This document shows, in pieces, positions 17,267-25,708 of a DNA stretch of 64,000 bases; the first letter of the stretch is position 1, and every line of letters begins with the position of its first letter. The notes under the pieces are model-generated. The model searched no databases, had not been told where the DNA came from, and worked only from the letters and a program-made list of their open reading frames with translations. Made by a program: the position numbers and the translations under genes. The stretch covers positions 124,001-188,000 of the forward strand of contig JAEPNB010000008.1 in assembly GCA_017643645.1 (NCBI GenBank), read 5' to 3'. This DNA comes from Balneola sp. GTDB lineage: Bacteria > Bacteroidota > Rhodothermia > Balneolales > Balneolaceae.

Positions 17267-17980
17267 ATGTCAAAACTAGCACTTATTTCTGATGTGCATG
17301 GAAATCTTCCGGCATTGGAAGCTGTGCTTGCAGAGCTCGATAAACATTCACCGGATCATTGGTTGTGCCTGGGTGATGTTGTTGGATATGGGCCGTTTCC
17401 ATCAGAATGTATAGATCTTATCAGAGAAAGAAATATTCCAACAGTGATGGGAAATCATGATGCCGGGGTAGCTGGTAAACTAACCATCAAGCATTTTAAA
17501 GATCCGAACAAAAAATTAATTGTATTAACTCAGGATATTTTAAGCAATGATCAAAAAGAGTGGTTGAGCAATTTGCCTTATAAAATTGCTAAAACTGACA
17601 AAGAACAGGATTGGCTAGCTGTTCATGCCAACCCGCAAGCACCAAAAAAGTGGGAGTATGTAGATAGTGCAATAAAAGCCAGAAAGATGTTAGGGGAAAT
17701 AGAAGAAAAACTTTGTTTTGTTGGTCATACACATATCCCGGGAATAGTCTCAGACCAAATTGGGGTTATGAATTTTAATAAAGAAAATAAATTTTTAATC
17801 AACCCGGGAAGTGTAGGTCAATCAAGAGATGGGGATTATCGAGCATCCTGCTGTATTATTGATTTAGAGAAATATGATATTGAAATACTGAGGATATCAT
17901 ACCCGATTGAAAAAGTATTAACAGGCCTATATAAGATGGGATTTAGCAGGGCAGAAGCACATAGATTGTTAAGATATTAA
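17267..17980 (+). CDS. metallophosphoesterase (YfcE/diadenosine-type)
   Basis: Calcineurin-like phosphoesterase of 237 residues with all metal motifs: DVHGN (9-13), GDVVGYGP (36-43), GNHD (64-67) and GHTH (about 150). Such single-domain enzymes act on small phosphoesters and dinucleotide polyphosphates; the substrate here is unknown. It is divergent from the Wzc-like gene and is the first plus-strand gene before the polysaccharide locus. A direct role in polysaccharide synthesis is not supported by sequence. The C-terminal end GFSRAEAHRLLRY resembles that of other bacterial members. Confidence 0.85.
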   Translation: MSKLALISDVHGNLPALEAVLAELDKHSPDHWLCLGDVVGYGPFPSECIDLIRERNIPTVMGNHDAGVAGKLTIKHFKDPNKKLIVLTQDILSNDQKEWLSNLPYKIAKTDKEQDWLAVHANPQAPKKWEYVDSAIKARKMLGEIEEKLCFVGHTHIPGIVSDQIGVMNFNKENKFLINPGSVGQSRDGDYRASCCIIDLEKYDIEILRISYPIEKVLTGLYKMGFSRAEAHRLLRY

Positions 17981-18047
17981 ATAAAAAATTGATCAAATAA
18001 ATTGCTATTATTGATCGCAATTATATTCAAATCAGAATAAATCAAGA

Positions 18048-18590
18048 ATGGTAGCGAAAAGAATCTATATTTGTATTTCTACAGTAATCGTTTTAGTCTC
18101 GTCACAAGATATATGGGCCCAAAATCAACAACTTGTGACTTCACAGCAGTTTCGCTTAGGTGAACGAATTATTAGAATATCAGAGCCCGGGCAATTGGCG
18201 GATTCCATAAATGTATGGGGAGATGTTGGAAGTGCAGGTCGGTATTTGGTACCGAAAGGGACAAGTCTTTCTCAATTGATATCGTATAGTTTTGGACCAC
18301 GTACACTGCGTGACGGTCAAACAGAATTGGATTGGTCTAAAATGAGAGTTGAAGTTAATGTTCAGGAATATAACAAGGAAAATAATTCACAAAATATTGT
18401 AAAATTTAGAATCAGGTTCGAAGAGCCTTTCCCTGTAGAAATGAACGAATTTGAATTAAAAAATAATCACACAGTTACTCTTAGGGTTAAAAGAAAACCT
18501 ACATTTCGGGACTACCTTGGTGTTATAGCTCCTGTAATCTCTAGCATCGCAACAACTATTATTATTATTGATAGTGTAGGTGGAAAATAA
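18048..18590 (+). CDS. SLBB-domain periplasmic protein of polysaccharide locus
   Basis: The 180-residue protein has a signal peptide (ending QDIWAQ) and a single SLBB-like region (INVWGDVGSAGRYLVPKGTSL, about residues 57-77, followed by LSQLISYSFGP), the beta-grasp module that Wza-type exporters and related proteins use on the periplasmic side. A hydrophobic segment at about 160-175 (APVISSIATTIIIIDSV) could be a membrane anchor. It lacks the poly-export domain and the C-terminal helix of Wza, so it is either an accessory partner of the Wzc-like kinase or a short divergent export protein. It comes just before the sugar-nucleotide genes and shares their strand. Confidence 0.65.
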   Translation: MVAKRIYICISTVIVLVSSQDIWAQNQQLVTSQQFRLGERIIRISEPGQLADSINVWGDVGSAGRYLVPKGTSLSQLISYSFGPRTLRDGQTELDWSKMRVEVNVQEYNKENNSQNIVKFRIRFEEPFPVEMNEFELKNNHTVTLRVKRKPTFRDYLGVIAPVISSIATTIIIIDSVGGK

Positions 18591-18603
18591 GATTGAGAAT
18601 GGA

Positions 18604-19557
18604 ATGAATATATTAGTAACAGGTGGAGCTGGGTTTATAGGCAGTCACTTAATAGATAGGCTTTTAGAAGAAGGACACGAAGTCACAAATATTGACAATT
18701 TCGATGGCTTTTATAGTGAAAGTATCAAGCGCAGAAATATTGAAGGTCATTTGAAATATGACAACTATAAGATTTGCGAAATCGATATTAGAGATAAAAA
18801 AGGGCTCGATGAGGCTATACCGAGTAATATAGATGTAATAGTGCATTTAGCTGCTAAAGCTGGTGTTCGTCCTTCAATTGAAGACCCTATAGCTTATCAG
18901 GAAGTGAATGTGACAGGGACTCAAAATATGTTGGAGGTAGCTCGTGAAAAGAAAATCAAACAGTTTGTGTTTGCTTCCTCTAGTTCTGTATATGGTAAAA
19001 ACCCGAATGTGCCATGGAAAGAAGACGATCTAGTTCTACAGCCGATTAGTCCTTATGCAAGTACAAAGGTTAGCGGTGAATTACTAGGTCATGTGTATAG
19101 TCATTTATATGATATTCGTTTTATAGCTCTTCGCTTTTTTACAGTATATGGTCCTAGGCAGCGTCCAGATTTGGCAATACATAAATTTTTAAAATTAATG
19201 TACAAGAAAAGTACAATATCTTTGTTTGGAGATGGTACTACTAAAAGAGATTATACATTCATTGATGATATTGTTAATGGAATTATGAATTCGATTAGCT
19301 ATGAAGGTAGTCTATATGAAATAATTAATCTAGGAAATAATCAGACAGTTAAACTACTTGAGTTGGTTCAAAAACTAGAAGAAATTTCTAAATTCAAAGC
19401 TAATATATGCTGGGAGGCAGAACAACCAGGAGATGTTAAGCAGACTTGGGCTGATGTTACCAAAGCGTCTAACCTAATAAACTACAACTCTAATTTTTCG
19501 TTTGATCAAGGACTCCAAGAGTTTGTCAAGTGGTTTAAAGAGGTTACTGATGAGTGA
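18604..19557 (+). CDS. NAD-dependent sugar-nucleotide epimerase (UDP-glucuronate 4-epimerase-like)
   Basis: Extended SDR enzyme. It begins MNILVTGGAGFIGSHLIDRLLEEG with the NAD site, then HLAAKAGVRPSIEDP, the catalytic SSSSVYG and YASTK motifs, and RFFTVYGPRQRPDLAI. The last segment with VRPSIEDP resembles UDP-glucuronate 4-epimerases and WbpP/CapI types more than GalE. I chose the start at 18604 because it gives the normal family N-terminus; an in-frame ATG at 18580 would add eight residues and overlap the previous gene. The product is probably a C4-epimerised UDP-uronic acid or UDP-hexose for the polysaccharide. It overlaps lhgO by eight bases. Confidence 0.85.
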   Translation: MNILVTGGAGFIGSHLIDRLLEEGHEVTNIDNFDGFYSESIKRRNIEGHLKYDNYKICEIDIRDKKGLDEAIPSNIDVIVHLAAKAGVRPSIEDPIAYQEVNVTGTQNMLEVAREKKIKQFVFASSSSVYGKNPNVPWKEDDLVLQPISPYASTKVSGELLGHVYSHLYDIRFIALRFFTVYGPRQRPDLAIHKFLKLMYKKSTISLFGDGTTKRDYTFIDDIVNGIMNSISYEGSLYEIINLGNNQTVKLLELVQKLEEISKFKANICWEAEQPGDVKQTWADVTKASNLINYNSNFSFDQGLQEFVKWFKEVTDE

Positions 19558-20746
19558 TTATAAATCTGAGATAGTTATAATTGGTTGTGGAATAATAGGA
19601 GGAGCTCTTTCATATAAACTTGCGAAATTAGGATATAAGGATATTGTAGTAATAGATAAAGAAAATACTATCAATAAGCATCAAACCGGTCGCAATAGTG
19701 GTGTAATTCATTCCGGCGTCTATTACCCGAAAGGCTCATTGAAGTCTCGTAATTGTATTGATGGTTATAATCAGATTATAGGATTCTTAGATGAATATAA
19801 GATTCCATATAAGATTCCTGGTAAACTTATTGTTGCAGCCGATGAAACTGAATACGATGAGTTGGAAAGGTTGTACCAGAACGCATTAGATGTTGGTTTG
19901 CAGGTAAATCATATGGATCGAGAGGATATACTTAAAATTGACCCTAATTTGGTAGGCGATAAAGGATTTTTTGTAAAAGAAACAGGTCTAACGGATTACA
20001 AGAAAGTACTGGAGAAGTTTGTAGATGTTGGTAAGGAGCTAGGAGTACAATATCTGTTCTCTAGTCCTATTAAAGAAATTATCCGGATGGATAAGGGTTT
20101 TCAAATAAAGGCTGGTAATCAAACGATTTCAACTAAATATCTTATTAATTGTGCTGGGCTTCAATCTGATAGAGTGTATGAGCTTTCTACTGGGCTAAAA
20201 TCACCAGTAACTATTATCCCATTTAAAGGTGAGTATTTTAAAGTTCCAAAAGATTCTTACAACTCAGATGTTGCTATATATCCTGTTCCGAACCCGGATT
20301 TCCCTTTTTTAGGTGTGCACTTAACAAGAATGGTAGATGGTACACTCAAAGTAGGTCCTAATGCAGTTCTTTCATTTTCCAGAGAGGGATATGATGGTTT
20401 TGAATTCAATTTAAGGGATGCTATTAGTAATTTTTCTACCCCGACTTTGTTCAATATTGCAAAAAAATATAAAACTATAGTTGTTAAAGAGCTCTTAAAA
20501 CATAAGAGTAAATCATTTTTTGAGGAAAGTGTAAAGAAATACTGGAATAATTTTGATCGCGAGTCTATAATAGGTTACACGTGTGGAATAAGGGCGCAGG
20601 CAACAGAGAAGGGAAAGTTAGTTAATGATTTTAAAATTGTGTGCGAGAATAATCAGGTTCATGTACTGAATGCACCTTCACCAGCAGCTACATCTTGTTT
20701 GTCTATAGCTGATACAATAATTAATGAATTCGAAAATCTTAGGTAA
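19550..20746 (+). CDS. lhgO: L-2-hydroxyglutarate oxidase-like FAD oxidoreductase
   Basis: FAD enzyme of the DAO family, 398 residues from the chosen ATG. The Rossmann site IIGCGIIGGALSY is followed by the LhgO signature TGRNSGVIHSGVYYPKGSLKSR, and later by PNPDFPFLGVHLTR and VGPNAVLSFSREGY, all conserved in L-2-hydroxyglutarate oxidase (YgaF). It converts L-2-hydroxyglutarate to 2-oxoglutarate. An upstream in-frame ATG at 19502 lies inside the previous gene and adds a non-family stretch, so I start at 19550 (eight-base overlap). Its place in a polysaccharide locus that also holds a WbpB-type dehydrogenase suggests removal of 2-hydroxyglutarate formed there (inference). Confidence 0.82.
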   Translation: MSDYKSEIVIIGCGIIGGALSYKLAKLGYKDIVVIDKENTINKHQTGRNSGVIHSGVYYPKGSLKSRNCIDGYNQIIGFLDEYKIPYKIPGKLIVAADETEYDELERLYQNALDVGLQVNHMDREDILKIDPNLVGDKGFFVKETGLTDYKKVLEKFVDVGKELGVQYLFSSPIKEIIRMDKGFQIKAGNQTISTKYLINCAGLQSDRVYELSTGLKSPVTIIPFKGEYFKVPKDSYNSDVAIYPVPNPDFPFLGVHLTRMVDGTLKVGPNAVLSFSREGYDGFEFNLRDAISNFSTPTLFNIAKKYKTIVVKELLKHKSKSFFEESVKKYWNNFDRESIIGYTCGIRAQATEKGKLVNDFKIVCENNQVHVLNAPSPAATSCLSIADTIINEFENLR

Positions 20747-20933
20747 TAAATCAAATAAATAAGACCAATAAGTAATGATTATCCTTAATCAAATTAGACG
20801 TTTATCTATTTTTTGGATACTCAAATATTTCCAACAAACAAAACAATTTTAACTTTAATGGGTCTAGCTCTTCATAAGTTCTATTACTGGAGTAGGCTCA
20901 ACTAAGTAACTATAATTATAACAAAAAGATAAA

Positions 20934-22373
20934 GTGATAAACGAAGTTACTCAAGAGCAGAAGAATATAGATGCTTTTTTAGCTGCAAATTCAGACAAAA
21001 AAGTCGTAGTAGTACAGGGCTTGGGTTTTGTAGGCGCTGTAATGTCTATTGTTGTTGCAAATTCAGATGCAAATGAATATGCTGTAATAGGTGTAGACTT
21101 ACCGAACAGAAAACCTGTAATTGACACATTAAATAACGGCGAATTTCCAATACACTCTACCGATGCAAAGGTATATGAGTACTTTGAGAATGCTCGCAAA
21201 CGCAATACTTTTTATGCTACCTCAGACAACTATGCATACACCAAAGCAGATGTTGTAATTGTAGACATCAACCTAGATGTTGCTAAAGAAGTAGGTGTAG
21301 ATAAAAAATTAGAAGGATACAGTGTGAACATGGATGGCTTTAAAGCTGCCATGCATACCATCGCATCTAGATGTAAAGAAGATGTGTTGATATTGGTAGA
21401 AACTACTGTGCCTCCGGGAACAAGTCAGAAAATTGTTAGACCAATTTTTGAAGAAGAGTTTGAGAAAAGAGGTTTGGCACCAACATTTAAAATTGGTCAC
21501 TCTTACGAGCGTGTAATGCCGGGACCGGGTTATGTAGATTCTATTAAGAATTTTTACCGTGTATTTTCTGGTATTAATGAAGAAAGTGCAGATGCTGTAG
21601 AGAAGTTTTTACATACCATTATCACTACAGATGAGTACCCATTAACCAGATTAGGCAATACCAACGCTACAGAAATGAGCAAGGTATTAGAAAATTCTTT
21701 CCGTGCAATGAACATTGCATTTATACAAGAGTGGACTGAATTTGCAGAGAGTGCAGGCGTAAACTTATATGAGGTTGTAAATGCAATACGTATGCGTCCT
21801 ACACACCAAAATATTATGCGCCCGGGCTTAGGAGTAGGTGGTTACTGCCTTACAAAGGATCCATTATTGGCAAGTTGGGCAAGCCAAGAGCTTTTTGACT
21901 CTATTACATTAACCCAAAGTGAAAAAGCAGTAAGCATTAACGACCGTATGCCATTGCATACTTACAAAACGATAACCAAACACTTTGGTGCCGATTTATA
22001 TGGCAAAAAAGTATTGATATTAGGAGTGTCTTACCTGCAAAACGTAGGAGATACAAGATACACACCGGTAGAGTTGCTATATGATAAATTAGAGGCAGAT
22101 GGCACAGAGATTGTGTTACACGACCCATTTGTGCCGCAATGGGTTGAGAAGGATATGATGATTGATGGCGGAGATGACGCCTTTGATGGTGCTTATGATG
22201 CGGTAATTATTGGCACACCACATGATATTTATGTGAAAGATGGAAAGTTGGATTCTTTCTTATCAAAATCGGATAACTTAGTAGTGTTCGATTCGCATGG
22301 TGTTATTGGAGACGAATTAAGAAAAAAGCATACTAACCACGAATTTAAAATAATAGGAAGAGGAGATGTCTAA
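20934..22373 (+). CDS. nucleotide-sugar 6-dehydrogenase of the nonulosonate cassette
   Basis: UDP-glucose/GDP-mannose dehydrogenase family, 479 residues, starting with GTG. The N-terminus has a short extra helix (1-20) before VVVVQGLGFVGAVMS. The middle holds ETTVPPGTSQKIV, and the catalytic cysteine is Cys305 in GLGVGGYCLTKDP; the C-terminal NAD-linked domain follows. Two successive oxidations of a sugar C6 alcohol to carboxylate are expected; the substrate is unknown. The next gene overlaps it by eight bases. Both use CGT for arginine and GTA for valine more than the downstream Wzy/Wzx genes appear to, which hints at a separate origin (visual impression, not computed). Confidence 0.85.
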   Translation: MINEVTQEQKNIDAFLAANSDKKVVVVQGLGFVGAVMSIVVANSDANEYAVIGVDLPNRKPVIDTLNNGEFPIHSTDAKVYEYFENARKRNTFYATSDNYAYTKADVVIVDINLDVAKEVGVDKKLEGYSVNMDGFKAAMHTIASRCKEDVLILVETTVPPGTSQKIVRPIFEEEFEKRGLAPTFKIGHSYERVMPGPGYVDSIKNFYRVFSGINEESADAVEKFLHTIITTDEYPLTRLGNTNATEMSKVLENSFRAMNIAFIQEWTEFAESAGVNLYEVVNAIRMRPTHQNIMRPGLGVGGYCLTKDPLLASWASQELFDSITLTQSEKAVSINDRMPLHTYKTITKHFGADLYGKKVLILGVSYLQNVGDTRYTPVELLYDKLEADGTEIVLHDPFVPQWVEKDMMIDGGDDAFDGAYDAVIIGTPHDIYVKDGKLDSFLSKSDNLVVFDSHGVIGDELRKKHTNHEFKIIGRGDV

Positions 22374-23364
22374 AAAAGTATTAGTATTAGGTGGTGCCGG
22401 TTTTATCGGTATGAACATTATCAAAGAATTAGGAAGTAGAGGCGATTATCAAATTTCTATCGGAGACAACTTTTTCCGTGGTAAAATGGATGAGCAACTA
22501 ACTAAATTGGTAGAAGACTATAACATCAAAGTTATTTCTGCTGATTTTACAGAAGCATCTGCTTTTAACGAATTAGAAAATGATTATGATTATGTGTACA
22601 TGCTAGCATCTGTTGTAGGTGTAGAGTACACACAAAAAGTGCCTAATGAATTGATTCGTATCAACACAGCTTTAATTCTAAACACATTAGAGTGGGTAAA
22701 AACTACAAAGTGTAAAAAAGTATTATTTACCTCTACAAGTGAGTGCTATGCAGGTACAATAGAGGCATTTGATTACCAAGTGCCAACACCGGAAGAAGTG
22801 CCACTGTGTATAGATGATATTACACACCCACGTTTTACCTACGCAGTAACTAAGATGTTAGGTGAGTCTGGTTTTATGCAGTATTCAAAAGTATATGGCT
22901 TTGAGTGTACTATTGTACGTTACCACAACGTATATGGTCCACGTATGGGCTTCAAACACGTTATTCCTCAAGTGGTACAACGTTTCTTAAAAAATGAAGA
23001 TCCGTTTAAAGTATATGGTTTCGATCAAACACGTGCTTTCAATTATATTGATGATGCTGTAGCAGGAACAATTGGTGCAATGGAATCTAAGGATACCAAT
23101 GGTGAGATTTTACATATTGGTGATATGGAATCTGAAATTACCATTGAGCAATTAATTCATTATATGGGAGGCTTAATCGGATACAAAGGAACTTATGAGC
23201 GACAAGGTGCTCACTCTGGTTCTGTATCTCGTAGATGCCCTGACACAAGTAAAGCAGAAAAGATGATTGGATATTCTCCAAATGTTCATTGGGAAGAAGG
23301 AGTGAAGAAAACTGTTGAATGGTATGTGAATTATATCCAATCGGGAAGCGAGGTTTTTGAATAA
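22366..23364 (+). CDS. SDR sugar-nucleotide enzyme (decarboxylase/dehydratase-like)
   Basis: Extended SDR of 332 residues with NAD site VLGGAGFIG (8-16). The catalytic segment reads STSECYAG (123-130) with Tyr159/Lys163 in FTYAVTK, then VRYHNVYGPRMG. The Ser125-Glu126 pair is the arrangement of ArnA/UXS decarboxylases and of LegB-type dehydratases, not of GalE-type epimerases; Arg289-Arg290 in SVSRRCPDTSKA sits where UXS/ArnA place a catalytic arginine. I therefore favour decarboxylase or dehydratase chemistry over simple epimerisation. It is paired with the dehydrogenase upstream (eight-base overlap) and ends in an intrinsic terminator that begins within its last codons. Confidence 0.75.
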   Translation: MSKKVLVLGGAGFIGMNIIKELGSRGDYQISIGDNFFRGKMDEQLTKLVEDYNIKVISADFTEASAFNELENDYDYVYMLASVVGVEYTQKVPNELIRINTALILNTLEWVKTTKCKKVLFTSTSECYAGTIEAFDYQVPTPEEVPLCIDDITHPRFTYAVTKMLGESGFMQYSKVYGFECTIVRYHNVYGPRMGFKHVIPQVVQRFLKNEDPFKVYGFDQTRAFNYIDDAVAGTIGAMESKDTNGEILHIGDMESEITIEQLIHYMGGLIGYKGTYERQGAHSGSVSRRCPDTSKAEKMIGYSPNVHWEEGVKKTVEWYVNYIQSGSEVFE

Positions 23365-23376
23365 ACCTCTTTTTTT
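23350..23376 (+). terminator. rho-independent terminator inside the nonulosonate cassette
   Basis: gaggttt (23350-23356) pairs with aaacctc (23363-23369) across a six-base loop, directly followed by seven T (23370-23376). The stem straddles the stop codon of the SDR gene. It would stop or attenuate transcription between the dehydrogenase-SDR pair and neuC. Confidence 0.75.
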
Positions 23377-23378
23377 AT

Positions 23379-23409
23379 AAAAACCAATGATTATTTAAAA
23401 ACCAATGAT
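23379..23409 (+). repeat. 13-base direct repeat before neuC
   Basis: aaaaaccaatgat occurs at 23379-23391 and again at 23397-23409, with five bases between. The second copy includes the neuC start region. The duplication lies directly after the terminator and may mark a joining point between two modules. Confidence 0.6.
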
Positions 23410-24532
23410 GAAGGTTGCTCTTATAAGTTGTGGACGCTCAGACTACAGTATCTATTTGCCATTGATTAAAAAACTGAAAGCCGATCCTTTTTTTAATTTA
23501 GACATTATAGCATTTGGTACACACGTATCTCAGTTTTATGAAAGAACTGTAAATATGTTTTACAAAGATGGATTTGATGTAGCTTATGAGTTAGAATCTT
23601 TGGTACTAGGAGATTCACCAGAAGCAATTTCTTCAGCAATGGGCTTAACCACCATTAAATTTTCATCTATTTGGGCTCTTGAAGATTACGATATGATCAT
23701 TGTACTAGGCGACCGATACGAGATGTTCTCTGCAATAGTAGCATCGGTACCTTTTAATATACCAGTGGCTCATTTACATGGTGGAGAAACTACAGAAGGG
23801 GCTTTTGATGATATGTTCAGACACTCAATTACGGCAATGTCAAAGCTACATTTTGTAAGTACAACTGGGCATGCCAAACGAGTAGGTCAAATAATTGGTA
23901 AAAATGAGCATATATATCATGTAGGTGCTCCAGCATTGGATAATCTATATGATCTAGAACTCTTATCAATAGAAAAATTTAAAGAAGTTTGGAATATTGA
24001 TTTGAGCAAGCCAACGGTATTGGTTACCTACCACCCTGAAACTGTTGCAAGCAATAAAAACGTAGAGTATGTTAGAGAGCTTTGCAAAGCAATGGCTCGC
24101 TTAGATAAACAGTTTGTAATTACTATGCCTAACAATGATACGATGGGTACAGTAATTCGTACAGAACTATTAAATTTCATAGGGGATAATACCGAGAAAT
24201 ATAAAGTTGTGGAGGTTTTAGGTGCTATAGGGTATTATTCATGTATGAAGAACTGTGATTTTTTATTGGGTAATACTTCTAGTGGGATTATCGAAGCTGC
24301 TTCATTTAACAGATATGTAATTAACATAGGGGATAGACAAAAAGGTAGAGAATCCGGAGCAAATGTAATTCATGTACCTGCGGAGTCTAATATTATCGTA
24401 GAAACTGCCAACAATATTTCATCATTGCCGCCATATACAGATGGTAATATATATGGGAATGGTGACACATGTTCTAAGATTCTAACTATTATGAAAGATT
24501 ATCACAAAAACGAACTAGAGGGTAAAAAGTAA
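23405..24532 (+). CDS. neuC: hydrolysing UDP/GDP-GlcNAc 2-epimerase (NeuC/LegG type)
   Basis: Releases the nucleotide and inverts C2, yielding the free N-acetyl-mannosamine-type precursor of a nonulosonic acid. The 375-residue sequence begins MMKVALISCGRSDYS and carries the family motifs LGDRYEMFSA, HLHGGETTEGAFDD, the C-terminal LGNTSSGIIEAASF and RQKGRESG. The hydrolysing NeuC branch is favoured over WecB because all other cassette genes are nonulosonate genes. The start could be either of two adjacent ATGs. A decayed C-terminal copy of a homologous gene lies at 27465-27707. Confidence 0.88.
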   Translation: MMKVALISCGRSDYSIYLPLIKKLKADPFFNLDIIAFGTHVSQFYERTVNMFYKDGFDVAYELESLVLGDSPEAISSAMGLTTIKFSSIWALEDYDMIIVLGDRYEMFSAIVASVPFNIPVAHLHGGETTEGAFDDMFRHSITAMSKLHFVSTTGHAKRVGQIIGKNEHIYHVGAPALDNLYDLELLSIEKFKEVWNIDLSKPTVLVTYHPETVASNKNVEYVRELCKAMARLDKQFVITMPNNDTMGTVIRTELLNFIGDNTEKYKVVEVLGAIGYYSCMKNCDFLLGNTSSGIIEAASFNRYVINIGDRQKGRESGANVIHVPAESNIIVETANNISSLPPYTDGNIYGNGDTCSKILTIMKDYHKNELEGKK

Positions 24533-24556
24533 ACCCTTACTAAAACAAATAATAAG

Positions 24557-25708
24557 ATGTTTAAAGAAACGGTAGCGTTTATAAGAAAACAGTTTAATGC
24601 CCCAGAAGCATTTATTCCTTTGCACGAACCTCGCTTTGTAGGTAAAGAAAAAGAATATGTAATGGATGCAATAGACTCTACTTTTGTATCATCAGTGGGT
24701 GCGTATGTTGATAAGTTCGAAAATGAGTTAGCTCTTAAAACAGGTGCGAAATATGCAGTAGCTACAAGTAATGGAACATCTGCATTACATATTGCTCTAC
24801 TTATGGCGGGTGTAAAACCAAATGATGAAGTGATTACCCAACCCTTAACATTTGTAGCGACTGCAAACGCGATTACGTATGCAAATGCAAATTGTATTTT
24901 TTTGGATGTTGATCGAGATACAATGGGCTTGTCTCCAACAAAGTTAAGAGTTTTCTTAGAGTCAAACGCTGAGGTAAGAGACGGTGAAGCCTACAACAAG
25001 AAAACCGGTGCAAAACTGGCTGCTTGTATGCCAATGCACACTTTTGGCTTTCCTTGTCGTATAGATGAAATTGTAGATATATGTGATGAATTTAATATTC
25101 CGGTCGTAGAAGATGCAGCAGAGTCATTAGGTAGCTCATACAAAGGTAAACATACAGGTACATTTGGTAAGTTAGGTGTATATAGCTTTAATGGAAACAA
25201 AACCATTACTTGTGGAGGAGGTGGAGCTATTGTTACTGATGATAAAAAACTAGCGAAATTGGCTAAACACATTACTACTACTGCAAAAGTCTCTCATACA
25301 TGGGAGTACAAACATGATATGATTGGGTACAATTATCGTATGCCTAATTTAAATGCAGCTCTGGCTTGTGCACAGTTAGAGCAGTTGGATGCTTATGTAA
25401 AAAACAAAAGAGAATTGGCTTTAATCTATTCTGAATTCTTTAAAGAAAAATCATTCGACTTTGCAATAGAAGGTCCGGATTCGTACGCGAATTATTGGTT
25501 GATGGCGGTTGTATTGAAAGATGGCGAGCAACGAAATGATTTTTTGAAGTTTACCAATGAGCAAAATGTAATGACCAGACCTATTTGGAGGTTGATGCAT
25601 ACCTTAGAGATGTTTAAAAATTGTCAGGTAGAGGATGTCACCAACGCGGAATGGTTAGAAGAAAGAGTAGTAAACATACCAAGTAGTGTAAGAGTTGAAG
25701 CTTTATGA
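24557..25708 (+). CDS. legC: LegC-family PLP aminotransferase
   Basis: DegT/DnrJ/EryC1 aminotransferase of 383 residues that places an amino group at C4 of a 4-keto sugar nucleotide. It starts FKETVAFIRKQF and IPLHEPRFVGKEKEYV, typical of LegC. The PLP lysine is Lys215 in SFNGNKTITCGGGG, and VEDAAESLGSSYKG holds the conserved aspartate. Legionaminic-acid pathways use it after LegB; no ordinary LegB is recognisable here, so the 4-keto substrate must come from the adjacent SDR or from elsewhere. It ends in an ATGA overlap with the acetyltransferase. Confidence 0.88.
   Translation: MFKETVAFIRKQFNAPEAFIPLHEPRFVGKEKEYVMDAIDSTFVSSVGAYVDKFENELALKTGAKYAVATSNGTSALHIALLMAGVKPNDEVITQPLTFVATANAITYANANCIFLDVDRDTMGLSPTKLRVFLESNAEVRDGEAYNKKTGAKLAACMPMHTFGFPCRIDEIVDICDEFNIPVVEDAAESLGSSYKGKHTGTFGKLGVYSFNGNKTITCGGGGAIVTDDKKLAKLAKHITTTAKVSHTWEYKHDMIGYNYRMPNLNAALACAQLEQLDAYVKNKRELALIYSEFFKEKSFDFAIEGPDSYANYWLMAVVLKDGEQRNDFLKFTNEQNVMTRPIWRLMHTLEMFKNCQVEDVTNAEWLEERVVNIPSSVRVEAL

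Noticed and set aside
20747-20933. Possible JUMPstart or ops-like antitermination site before the nonulosonate cassette
   Set aside because: I found no match to the ops core or to a JUMPstart sequence; the gap is plain AT-rich DNA apart from the GTG start.
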